Of a stretch of 18,682 nt of DNA, positions 7,473-13,775 are shown in pieces. Under the pieces are notes generated by a model. It was not told the origin of the DNA. It ran no database searches and worked only from the letters and a program-made list of their open reading frames with translations. This DNA comes from Bifidobacterium breve (GTDB lineage: Bacteria > Actinomycetota > Actinomycetes > S36-B12 > UBA5976). The position numbers and the translations under genes are program-made. The DNA is taken from the NCBI GenBank assembly GCA_945861165.1, contig CAMATO010000013.1, forward strand, positions 1 to 18,682. The letters are read 5' to 3'. The stretch's first letter is position 1. The number at the start of each line of letters is the position of its first letter.

Positions 7473-8387
7473 ATGGCAAAGCATCCAATCAGAAAGTTTC
7501 AAAGACTCACCACCGGTGATGACGCTTTCAGAGCAAAGTTTCGCTCTTGGGATATGACCGAATTATCTTATGTTGATATTCGCGAATACTTAAAAGAAAA
7601 AGACACAGTGTTAGTGCCCATGGCATCCACTGAACAACACGGTCCTCATTTGCCGTTATATACAGACACCATCACTGCAATTGAAGTTGCGCAAAGAGTT
7701 TCAGAAGCAATTGGTGTTTTTCATACTCCCCCAATTTGGACAGGGTATTCACCACAACACATGCATTTACCAGGTGAAGGTCGTGGCACCATCACCATCA
7801 AAGCTTCTACACTAAATGCTTTGATGTATGACGTTGCCAGATCATTAATTCATCATGGTTTCAATCGAATTATTTTTGTTAACGGTCATGGATCAAACAC
7901 TAAAGTAGTAGATCCAGTGTTAAGAAAACTTCGTTATGAAACAGGTGCACTGATTGGTTTTGTGCGTCCTTACATGGAACGCTATGTGGGAGTGCTCGAA
8001 GGTTTAATGGAAAACCCACCAGAAGAAACTCCAGGTTGGCATTCATCCGAATTGGAAACTTCTCAAGACATGGCATATGACCCAGACTTAGTAAGAATGG
8101 AACGTGCCTTTCCTGAAATGGCACAGATTCCAGCATTTTTACCTAAGAGTTTTACCAAACATGATGGCATGCCAGATGTGGAATTTGAAGGTTACCAATA
8201 TTTCACTTTCCCAATGGATCATCACGAATTTGTTGAATCAGGAACAATTGGTAATCCAATGAGAGCCACCATGGAAAAAGGCGAAGAAGCATTTCGTCGT
8301 TTATCTGAACACACCGCAAAAGCTGTTTTGGAATTAACTAAAGTTCCAGTCACTGTTAGAAACAGAGAATTTGTGGATCGCGTTTAA
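7473..8387 (+). CDS. Creatininase-family metallo-amidohydrolase
   Basis: This 304-residue protein carries the complete creatininase metal site. ASTEQHGPHLPLYTDT supplies Glu54, His56 and Asp65 with the same spacing as creatininase Glu34/His36/Asp45. VNGHGSN supplies His139, and GWHSSELETS supplies His190, Glu193 and Glu195. The family hydrolyses C-N bonds (creatininase, ArfB) and, in the Thermotoga inositol pathway, a C-C bond of a diketo-cyclitol (IolN, 3-dehydro-scyllo-inosose hydrolase, recalled as a member). In this oxidase/epimerase/kinase context a sugar-lactone-like or diketo-cyclitol hydrolysis is more plausible than creatinine metabolism. The start follows the preceding stop directly, with a GGAG site inside the upstream gene. 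The precise reaction is unknown. Confidence 0.87.
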   Translation: MAKHPIRKFQRLTTGDDAFRAKFRSWDMTELSYVDIREYLKEKDTVLVPMASTEQHGPHLPLYTDTITAIEVAQRVSEAIGVFHTPPIWTGYSPQHMHLPGEGRGTITIKASTLNALMYDVARSLIHHGFNRIIFVNGHGSNTKVVDPVLRKLRYETGALIGFVRPYMERYVGVLEGLMENPPEETPGWHSSELETSQDMAYDPDLVRMERAFPEMAQIPAFLPKSFTKHDGMPDVEFEGYQYFTFPMDHHEFVESGTIGNPMRATMEKGEEAFRRLSEHTAKAVLELTKVPVTVRNREFVDRV

Positions 8388-8389
8388 TA

Positions 8390-9070
8390 ATGACTTCTAA
8401 AACTAAAGAGTCGCAGGCACCATCGTTAGTTACTGATGCCTACGACTATTTAGTTGAAGCAATAACTTCTTTTAGACTTCCCACCAATGCACCCATTAGT
8501 GAAAATAAGTTAGCAACCCAATTAGGTATTTCGAGAACTCCCATCAGACAAGCTTTACAAAGATTAGAATCTGAAGGGCTGATTACTAAAAGTGATTCTT
8601 CACGTTTTAGTGTGGCCCTAATAACACCTAAGCAAGTTGAAGAAGCTTGTGATTTATTACAAATCATTGATACTTATTTATTTACCAAAGCTGCCCAAAA
8701 TCTTGATAAAAAAGAAGCTGAAGAATTAATTGCCATCACAGCACAAATGATCAAAGCTGCCGAAAATAACGATAAGGATAATTGGAGTAAAGCAGACACC
8801 CAGTTTCATAACATAATTATCAGGGCTGCTGATAATCAAACAGTTTCAGGTTTAGCAGTCGTTACCAGAAGAAAGATTCAACGATTTTGGACTAGATCAG
8901 CAGTTTATGAAAACAGGTTGGGCTCTTGTTCCAAAGAACATGAAGTTCTTGCTCAAGCAATAGTGAACAAAGATTTATCTGCCATTGAACCAGCAGTTAG
9001 AGCGCATATTTCTCATATGCGCTCCAGCATTTTAAGAATACTTGAAACTGCAGCTGGTTTCTTAACTTAA
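8390..9070 (+). CDS. GntR-family transcriptional regulator with FCD ligand domain
   Basis: This 226-residue regulator has a winged-helix GntR domain at about residues 15-78 (ISENKLATQLGISRTPIRQALQRLESEGLI) and an FCD C-terminal domain. The FCD metal residues appear intact: Asp136 and His140 in ADTQFHN, His184 in SKEHEVL, and His206 in RAHISHM. FCD regulators bind small carboxylates or sugar acids and release DNA. It closes the oxidase-epimerase-Tm-1-creatininase operon, 2 bases after the creatininase stop, and so should report on an intermediate of that pathway. The sites CTGTATACAA (3741) and TTGTATACAG (12564) are candidate operators. Family assignment is certain; target sites and ligand are inferred. 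Confidence 0.92.
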   Translation: MTSKTKESQAPSLVTDAYDYLVEAITSFRLPTNAPISENKLATQLGISRTPIRQALQRLESEGLITKSDSSRFSVALITPKQVEEACDLLQIIDTYLFTKAAQNLDKKEAEELIAITAQMIKAAENNDKDNWSKADTQFHNIIIRAADNQTVSGLAVVTRRKIQRFWTRSAVYENRLGSCSKEHEVLAQAIVNKDLSAIEPAVRAHISHMRSSILRILETAAGFLT

Positions 9071-9072
9071 AT

Positions 9073-9642
9073 TTATAAGCAAATTCCAGCAGTATCACGA
9101 CAGCTGAAGTTGAAACTAGTTTTGCTTTCATCTAATTCAGCAATACCAATTATTTCAACTGTGGGATCAGCATCAAATGAGGTTTCTTCATCACGATCAA
9201 GATAAGTAACTTCGAATTTTCCGTCCACAAAATTAATGGCTTTAATGTCAATTCGATCACCTAAAAATGTGGTGTTTTCAATAATTGGGGTTGACCCTGA
9301 AGTCAGAATTCCCAGGTAGTAGAAAATTCCTGATTCACCAGAGTCGTTAAGTAACACCACAGCGGTGTCATCTGTGCCGTCACTGTTGATATCACCTGCT
9401 GCTTTAAATTCAAGAAGTTTAAAAACGTTCATGGTACTTGAATCTTCAATTTGTTGCTCTAAAGCACCATTAACCAGCGTATAAACAATTCCATCAATGT
9501 AATAACCCGCATTTGCTGGATCTCCCGGATTTTGGGCAACGACGGGGACATCATTATTTTGGGCTGGGGCTGACTCTGTTGCTCCACCGCAGGCTGTTAA
9601 GAAAATGCTTACAACACTCAATATCGCTAATTTTGTTTTCAT
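9073..9642 (-). CDS. Small secreted lipoprotein with an EF-hand-like repeat motif
   Basis: This 189-residue protein starts with a short Sec-type signal (MKTKLAILSVV) ending in a lipobox LTAC with Cys18, then a Ser/Ala/Gln-rich linker. The mature part is acidic and contains AGDINSDGTDDTAVV (about 82-95), a D-x-N-x-D-G-x-x-D calcium-loop pattern as in FG-GAP or dockerin-like repeats. No enzymatic motif was recognised. It converges on the GntR gene with only 2 bases between the stops and no terminator visible. The predicted -10 TAGTAT lies 7 bases before the ATG and no ribosome site is seen, so the mRNA is probably leaderless. It appears unrelated to the catabolic genes. Function unknown. Confidence 0.8.
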   Translation of the reverse strand: MKTKLAILSVVSIFLTACGGATESAPAQNNDVPVVAQNPGDPANAGYYIDGIVYTLVNGALEQQIEDSSTMNVFKLLEFKAAGDINSDGTDDTAVVLLNDSGESGIFYYLGILTSGSTPIIENTTFLGDRIDIKAINFVDGKFEVTYLDRDEETSFDADPTVEIIGIAELDESKTSFNFSCRDTAGICL

Positions 9643-9649
9643 AACATGA

Positions 9650-9674
9650 ATACTATCGGTGATTCACATAGAAT
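9650..9674. promoter_or_regulatory. Divergent pair of -10 elements for leaderless transcripts
   Basis: In the 38-base gap between the lipoprotein and GyrI-like genes, TAGTAT on the minus strand (9655-9650) lies 7 bases before the lipoprotein ATG. TAGAAT on the plus strand (9669-9674) lies 6 bases before the GyrI-like ATG. With no purine-rich ribosome site on either side, both transcripts would begin at or next to their start codons. No convincing -35 elements were seen. Confidence 0.45.
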
Positions 9675-9680
9675 TCAAAC

Positions 9681-10175
9681 ATGTTCAAAAGAAAAGTCAA
9701 AGCAAAAGAATATGAATCAATAACTATTGCTGGACTACAAATTGTGACCAATTCCATGATGATGCCTGAAGCAAAATACGAAGAATCTCTGTTACCAGAA
9801 TTATGGGAAGAATTTTGGTCAATATTTCCAAAATTAGGAAGCAAATCAACTGGAACTTGTTTTGGAGTTGTAATTCCAATAGATCAAGACGCGACTCCTG
9901 GAAAAATAAAATATTTAGCTGGCGTTGAATTCAAACGCGGAGTTCCCCCTGGTCTTGAATTTAAAACAATTGTTATTCCCGCCGGCAAATATGTTAAATA
10001 CACCCACAAAGGACCAATGGATAATCTTAAAGAAAGCTATCTTGACGCTTATACAAACTGGTTTGCTACCACCAATATGAAAATGAGAAATGCGCCACAC
10101 TTAGAACTCTATGATGAAAGATTTGATCCAACCAGTAATAAGTGTGAAATGGATATCTTAATTCCTGTTAAATAA
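9681..10175 (+). CDS. GyrI-like small-molecule-binding domain protein
   Basis: This 164-residue stand-alone protein resembles the AraC effector-binding/GyrI-like domain (SOUL-like barrel). The pattern includes AGLQIVTNS near the N-terminus, LPELWEEFWSIF, CFGVVIP, YLAGVEF, IPAGKYVKYTHKGPMDNLKESYLDAY and the family C-terminal signature LELYDERFDPTSN...MDILIPVK. Such domains bind hydrophobic or cationic small molecules. Single-domain members occur as drug-binding or, in some cases, hydrolytic proteins. There is no DNA-binding domain. The ATG has no ribosome site and lies 6 bases after TAGAAT, so translation is probably leaderless. Its stop directly abuts that of the convergent YqhA-like gene. 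Assignment to the domain family is good; the role is unknown. Confidence 0.82.
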   Translation: MFKRKVKAKEYESITIAGLQIVTNSMMMPEAKYEESLLPELWEEFWSIFPKLGSKSTGTCFGVVIPIDQDATPGKIKYLAGVEFKRGVPPGLEFKTIVIPAGKYVKYTHKGPMDNLKESYLDAYTNWFATTNMKMRNAPHLELYDERFDPTSNKCEMDILIPVK

Positions 10176-10706
10176 TTACTTATTTATGTTGACAGCTTCT
10201 CTTTTGTCAGCAATCCAGTCCATGGCCGCAAATAAGACACCAGAGATAACGAAAGTTAAATGAATAAATACTCTCCATATAGTGCCTTCACCAACTGTCA
10301 TCTCACCTGAAAGTTCAATAAAATCTTTCAATAATTCGATTACTGAAATCGCAACTAGTGAACCAATTAGTTTAATTTTTAGACCAGAAAAATCTATTGT
10401 TCCCATCCAATGTGGGCGATCAACTGAATCATGTGCTGCATCAATTCTTGAAATAAAGTTCTCATACCCTGCAAAAATTACTATCAAAATTAAATTAGCC
10501 AGCAATGTTAAATCTAGAAGTGCCAATATTTCTAGAACAAATTCTTGACTAGTCTCATCCCCAAAATGTAAAACAATATTTACGAATTCTTGAACGAATC
10601 TGACTGCTAGTAGAACCAGCACTCCAACTAAGCCGATATAAAGGGGCATTAATAAGTAGCGAGATTTGAACAACCCTGTTTCAATAGCGTGGGTAATTTT
10701 AGACAT
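10176..10706 (-). CDS. yqhA: YqhA/UPF0114-family inner-membrane protein
   Basis: This 176-residue membrane protein matches the UPF0114 family end to end. It has SRYLLMPLYIGLVGVLVLL as first span, LLDLTLLANLILIVIFAGYENFIS as second, the conserved HWMGTIDFSGLKIKLIGSLVAIS third span, and a fourth span near VFIHLTFVISGVLFAAMDWIADK. Four spans in total are predicted. Function is not established for the family. The ATG at 10706 follows GAGGAG. It is encoded downstream of dhaL but separated from it by a strong terminator, so it is probably expressed on its own. The gene looks like ordinary core content lying between the two halves of the catabolic cluster. Confidence 0.88.
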   Translation of the reverse strand: MSKITHAIETGLFKSRYLLMPLYIGLVGVLVLLAVRFVQEFVNIVLHFGDETSQEFVLEILALLDLTLLANLILIVIFAGYENFISRIDAAHDSVDRPHWMGTIDFSGLKIKLIGSLVAISVIELLKDFIELSGEMTVGEGTIWRVFIHLTFVISGVLFAAMDWIADKREAVNINK

Positions 10707-10747
10707 TTAGTTCTCCTCTTCTTATTAAAACTATATCCAGAAAACAC

Positions 10748-10787
10748 GAATCCGGCTTGGTTGAAATTAATCAATCAAGCCGGATTC
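10748..10787 (-). terminator. Rho-independent terminator of the dhaK-dhaL operon
   Basis: A 17-bp stem is formed by 10748-10764 and 10771-10787: GAATCCGGCTTG pairs with CAAGCCGGATTC, then one G-T pair, then TTGA/TCAA. The loop is AATTAA. On the transcribed minus strand it is followed by GTGTTTTCT. It lies 6 bases after the dhaL stop. Confidence 0.88.
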
Positions 10788-10793
10788 CTTTAA

Positions 10794-11438
10794 TTAACCT
10801 TTTTTAACTCCATCAGCAAAGCCTTTAAGAACCACGGCTAATGATGTTGCGCCTGCATCTTGATGACCTTTAGCGCGATCACCTAAACGAGAAGCTCTAC
10901 CTTTTAGGGCCACAAGATTTCTGGTGTCTTTGGCAGCTTTCAAAGCACGTTCAGCTGTGGAAAGAAGTGCGCTTTGTAAGTCGCCACCTTTAGTTGCTAA
11001 AGCTTGAATGTGATCAACTGCTGGAAAAAATGCATCCAATAAAGTTTTATCACCTAGTTGCGCTTTACCTAAAACTTGAATCGCATTTGCCATTGAGCGA
11101 TACACAATTGCCCAATCACCAATTTCGTTCAAAGTTTGCTTGCCCTTAACAGATTCAGCTGCTGCTGCAAATGCTGCTTCATAAAGCGGCCCAATTGTGG
11201 CACCCACTTCATCGGCGAAAGCATCTGCTGCTGATTGAAGAGCTTCACTTGGTGTGCAATTAGCTGGTAAATCTTTAGCGGCACGAGAGACTGCGCGCAT
11301 CCCAATAGTCATTGATACGCCGTGATCACCATCGCCTACTTCACCGTCAAGTTCACATAAATAATCTTTGTTTTGTTCAACTTTTTTAGCAACTAAAACT
11401 AATGACTTAGCTACTAATGCTCCAGTTACGTTAGCCAT
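10794..11438 (-). CDS. dhaL: Dihydroxyacetone kinase, nucleotide-binding subunit DhaL (possibly erythrulose kinase)
   Basis: This 214-residue protein is the DhaL subunit, which binds the nucleotide through a metal-Asp cluster and phosphorylates the ketose held by DhaK. The signature LCELDGEVGDGDHGVSM provides Asp31, Asp36 and Asp38, spaced as in E. coli DhaL Asp30/35/37. SVKGKQTLNEIGDW and HQDAGATSLAVVLKGFADG are further family segments. The ATG follows GAGGAG, and the gene begins 11 bases after dhaK, so the two are co-transcribed. No PTS-type DhaM gene is visible, so whether the cofactor is ATP or a PTS-fed ADP cannot be decided here. In this context a C4 ketose such as erythrulose is as plausible a substrate as dihydroxyacetone. 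Confidence 0.9.
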   Translation of the reverse strand: MANVTGALVAKSLVLVAKKVEQNKDYLCELDGEVGDGDHGVSMTIGMRAVSRAAKDLPANCTPSEALQSAADAFADEVGATIGPLYEAAFAAAAESVKGKQTLNEIGDWAIVYRSMANAIQVLGKAQLGDKTLLDAFFPAVDHIQALATKGGDLQSALLSTAERALKAAKDTRNLVALKGRASRLGDRAKGHQDAGATSLAVVLKGFADGVKKG

Positions 11439-11449
11439 GATTTATCTCC

Positions 11450-12445
11450 TCACACCTTCTTGTACATACAGGTATCAACAGTTGTGTGCTTGATCAAATC
11501 GTGCATTTCAGAATCAAGACGAAGCAAAGAAACAGAAGTTCCTTGCATTTCTAAAGCAGTTACTTGATTACCAACATGTTTGAACTTGATATTTATTTTG
11601 TTAGCATCGCAGATTTGTTTTACTCTGCGATAAACCACATAAAGTTCTTCTGCTGGAGTTCCACCTAAACCGTTAACTAGCAGTGCTACATCTGATCCTT
11701 TGTAATCAAGATCAGCCAATATTGCATCCATGATTTCATCAATCACAGAATCAATTGGACGAATTTTAACTCGCTTGATACCAGGTTCACCGTGAATTCC
11801 CAAGCCGATTTCTATTTCATCATCAGCTAAAGAAAATGTTGGTTTACCATTTGCTGGCACGATGCAAGAAGTTAATCCCACACCAACAGTTCTAGTATTT
11901 GAATTTGCTTTATTTGTCACAGCAACAACTTCATCCAAAGATGCCATTTGTTCTGCTTTTGCTCCAGCCACATGCCACACTAAAAACAATCCGCCAATAC
12001 CGCGTCGTTTGTGTGCTTGGTCTTTTGGTGCAGATAACACATCATCGTTTAAGACAACTGTTTGAACTTTAATTCCCATTTCACGACATTTGTCTTGAGC
12101 TTTATCAAAGTTGATGCAGTCACCTTGATAATTTCCGTAGGTATACATAACACCTGCGCCACCATTAACTGCCAATGTTGCTTCAATAACTGGTTTAGCT
12201 GGCGGGGATGCAAAAACGTTTCCAAACGCTGCGCCATCGGCCATACCTTTTCCTACGTAGCCTGCGAATGCTGGTAAATGGCCTGAACCACCACCAACAA
12301 CAATTCCAACTTTTCCTTGAATTGGGGAATTAGCTCTAGCAATAGAGCGCTTACCCACTCTTTTAATTATGTGATCGTTAGCCGCCACATAGCCTTCGAC
12401 CATTTCTTCGACCATGTCGAAGGGATCGTTTATGAGTTTCTTCAT
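11450..12445 (-). CDS. dhaK: Dihydroxyacetone kinase, substrate-binding subunit DhaK (possibly erythrulose kinase)
   Basis: This 331-residue protein carries the full DhaK active site at exactly the E. coli numbering. His56 lies in GGGSGHLPAF, Asp109 in NYQGDCINF, and His218 in GLGIHGEPG; His218 forms the covalent hemiaminal with the ketose. VNGLGGTPAEELYVV is the conserved C-terminal segment. The protein phosphorylates a short-chain ketose together with DhaL. DhaK-type kinases also serve as L- or D-erythrulose kinases in mycobacterial threitol/erythritol catabolism, which would fit the neighbouring RpiB-like gene. The gene is divergent from the Gfo/Idh gene across a 145-base region containing the candidate operator at 12564. 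Its leader can form alternative hairpins. Confidence 0.92.
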   Translation of the reverse strand: MKKLINDPFDMVEEMVEGYVAANDHIIKRVGKRSIARANSPIQGKVGIVVGGGSGHLPAFAGYVGKGMADGAAFGNVFASPPAKPVIEATLAVNGGAGVMYTYGNYQGDCINFDKAQDKCREMGIKVQTVVLNDDVLSAPKDQAHKRRGIGGLFLVWHVAGAKAEQMASLDEVVAVTNKANSNTRTVGVGLTSCIVPANGKPTFSLADDEIEIGLGIHGEPGIKRVKIRPIDSVIDEIMDAILADLDYKGSDVALLVNGLGGTPAEELYVVYRRVKQICDANKINIKFKHVGNQVTALEMQGTSVSLLRLDSEMHDLIKHTTVDTCMYKKV

Positions 12446-12456
12446 AAGACTTTCCA

Positions 12457-12492
12457 GCCTCTCAGCAAAGTTCTCGCCTCAGCATAGAGGCG
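12457..12492 (-). promoter_or_regulatory. Possible alternative hairpins in the dhaK leader
   Basis: On the minus strand CGCCTC (12492-12487) can pair with GAGGCG (12480-12475) around a 6-base loop. The overlapping GCCTCT (12491-12486) can instead pair with AGAGGC (12462-12457), closer to the dhaK start at 12445. The two pairings exclude each other. A regulatory role is speculative. Confidence 0.3.
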
Positions 12493-12520
12493 GAGTTATT
12501 AATGGAAGCGTATTACGGTC

Positions 12521-12550
12521 TTGAATAAGTCGTAAAGATGCGCCTATGGT
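12521..12550 (+). promoter_or_regulatory. Predicted promoter of the Gfo/Idh-TIM barrel pair
   Basis: TTGAAT (12521-12526) and TATGGT (12545-12550) are separated by 18 bases, like the oxidase-operon promoter. The -10 contains the upstream in-frame ATG at 12546, which argues that translation starts instead at 12591. The candidate operator begins 13 bases downstream. Confidence 0.5.
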
Positions 12551-12563
12551 TATGCCTACGAAC

Positions 12564-12573
12564 TTGTATACAG
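12564..12573 (+). promoter_or_regulatory. Candidate GntR operator (site 2)
   Basis: TTGTATACAG is the exact reverse complement of CTGTATACAA at 3741-3750 and contains the same TGTATACA palindrome. It lies between the predicted -10 and the ribosome site of the Gfo/Idh gene, and upstream of divergent dhaK. It could place both under the GntR regulator encoded at 8390-9070. Confidence 0.55.
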
Positions 12574-12590
12574 GAAGGTATTCAAACCAG

Positions 12591-13757
12591 ATGGCAAAGA
12601 AAAAACTGGGTGTAGCCATGATCGGCTATGCCTTCATGGGCAAAGCCCATTCTCAAGCTTGGCGAAACGTAGGTCGCGTTTATGACCTGCCAGCCGAAAT
12701 CAAAATGGTGGCAGTGTGCGGACGTAATGCTGCAAACACACAAGAAGCAGCAGATCGACTTGGTTGGGACGGAATTGAAACCGACTGGAAAAAATTATTA
12801 ACCCGTGCAGATATCGACATCATAGATATTTGTACACCTGGTGATTTACATGCAGAAATTGCTATCGCTGCACTAAATGCAGGTAAACATGTAATTTGCG
12901 AAAAACCTTTAGCAAACACAGTTGCAGAAGCAGAACAAATGGTTGCCGCAGCTAATGCCAACAAAAATGTTAAAAACATGGTGGCATTTAATTACCGCAG
13001 AGTTCCAGCAGTCTCCCTAGCTAAAAAAATGATTAGTGAAGGAAAACTAGGCAGAATATTTCACATCCGTGCTCGCTATTTACAAGACTGGATTGTTGAT
13101 CCTAATTTCCCGTTAGTTTGGAGATTAGAAAAAGACAAAGCAGGTTCAGGTGCATTAGGTGATATTGGTGCTCACGCAATTGACACCACCCAATTTGTGA
13201 CCGGACAAAAGCTAATTGGTGTTTCAGGTTTAACTGAAACATTTATCAAAGAAAGACCATTGCCCGGGGATTATTCAGGTTTGCAAGCTAGTGCTTCTGG
13301 AAGCAAAATGGGCAAAGTAACTGTTGATGATGCTGCAGTGTTTGTTGGCAGAACAGATGCGGGCGCATTAGCAACTTATGAAGCAACACGTTTTGCAACT
13401 GGAAGTAAAAACGATATGGGATTTGAAATCTTTGGTTCCAAAGGATCATTAAAGTTTTCATTCGAAGATATGAATGAACTTTGGTTTTTCGATAACACCG
13501 AAGGTGCAGAAACTGCCGGATTCCAAAGAATCTTGGTCACAGAAAGTGTTCATCCATACATGACTGCTTGGTGGCCACCAGGTCACATCATTGGTTATGA
13601 ACACCCATTCACACATGAAATTAAAGATTTTGTGGAAAGCGTTGTTAACAACACAAATCCTGAACCTTCATTTGCTGATGGTTTACAAGTACAAAAAGTT
13701 TTAGAAGCAGTAGAAAAAAGTTCCGCAAACAACGGTACTTTTCAAACAATAAAATAA
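12591..13757 (+). CDS. Gfo/Idh/MocA-family NAD(P)-dependent sugar oxidoreductase
   Basis: This is a 388-residue dehydrogenase when started at ATG 12591. The N-terminal Rossmann fold begins KKLGVAMIGYAFMGKAHSQAW; the catalytic EKP motif is VICEKPLANT (Lys105), and DIGAHAID (191-198) is the second conserved catalytic segment of the C-terminal domain. Members oxidise a ring hydroxyl of sugars or inositols, or form 3-keto-glycosides. The reading frame is open to ATG 12546, but those 15 residues precede the Rossmann strand and that ATG lies inside the predicted -10, so 12591 is preferred. An AGGAAGG site lies 12 bases upstream. The gene is followed after 18 bases by a TIM-barrel gene with a very strong ribosome site, so the two should form an enzyme pair. 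The substrate is unknown. Confidence 0.88.
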   Translation: MAKKKLGVAMIGYAFMGKAHSQAWRNVGRVYDLPAEIKMVAVCGRNAANTQEAADRLGWDGIETDWKKLLTRADIDIIDICTPGDLHAEIAIAALNAGKHVICEKPLANTVAEAEQMVAAANANKNVKNMVAFNYRRVPAVSLAKKMISEGKLGRIFHIRARYLQDWIVDPNFPLVWRLEKDKAGSGALGDIGAHAIDTTQFVTGQKLIGVSGLTETFIKERPLPGDYSGLQASASGSKMGKVTVDDAAVFVGRTDAGALATYEATRFATGSKNDMGFEIFGSKGSLKFSFEDMNELWFFDNTEGAETAGFQRILVTESVHPYMTAWWPPGHIIGYEHPFTHEIKDFVESVVNNTNPEPSFADGLQVQKVLEAVEKSSANNGTFQTIK

Positions 13758-13775
13758 AAGGAGGAAGGAAAAAAT

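Noticed and set aside
7473..8387. Creatinine degradation as the role of the operon
   Set aside because: The metal site fits the family but no creatinase, sarcosine oxidase or hydantoinase neighbours exist. The context is carbohydrate catabolism and the family has many other reactions.
11460..11471. TTGTACATACAG at the 3' end of dhaK as another operator
   Set aside because: The spacing between the half sites is two bases longer than in the two good sites, and it encodes the conserved end of the protein rather than lying at a promoter.
12141..12146. A third GTATAC core, within dhaK
   Set aside because: It lies inside the dhaK coding sequence and its flanks (GGTATACATA) do not match the shared 10-mer. 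A lone 6-mer is expected by chance in a window of this size.
12546..12590. Upstream ATG as start of the Gfo/Idh gene
   Set aside because: The ATG overlaps the predicted -10, the extra 15 residues precede the Rossmann fold, and the operator-like site and ribosome site would fall inside the coding region.
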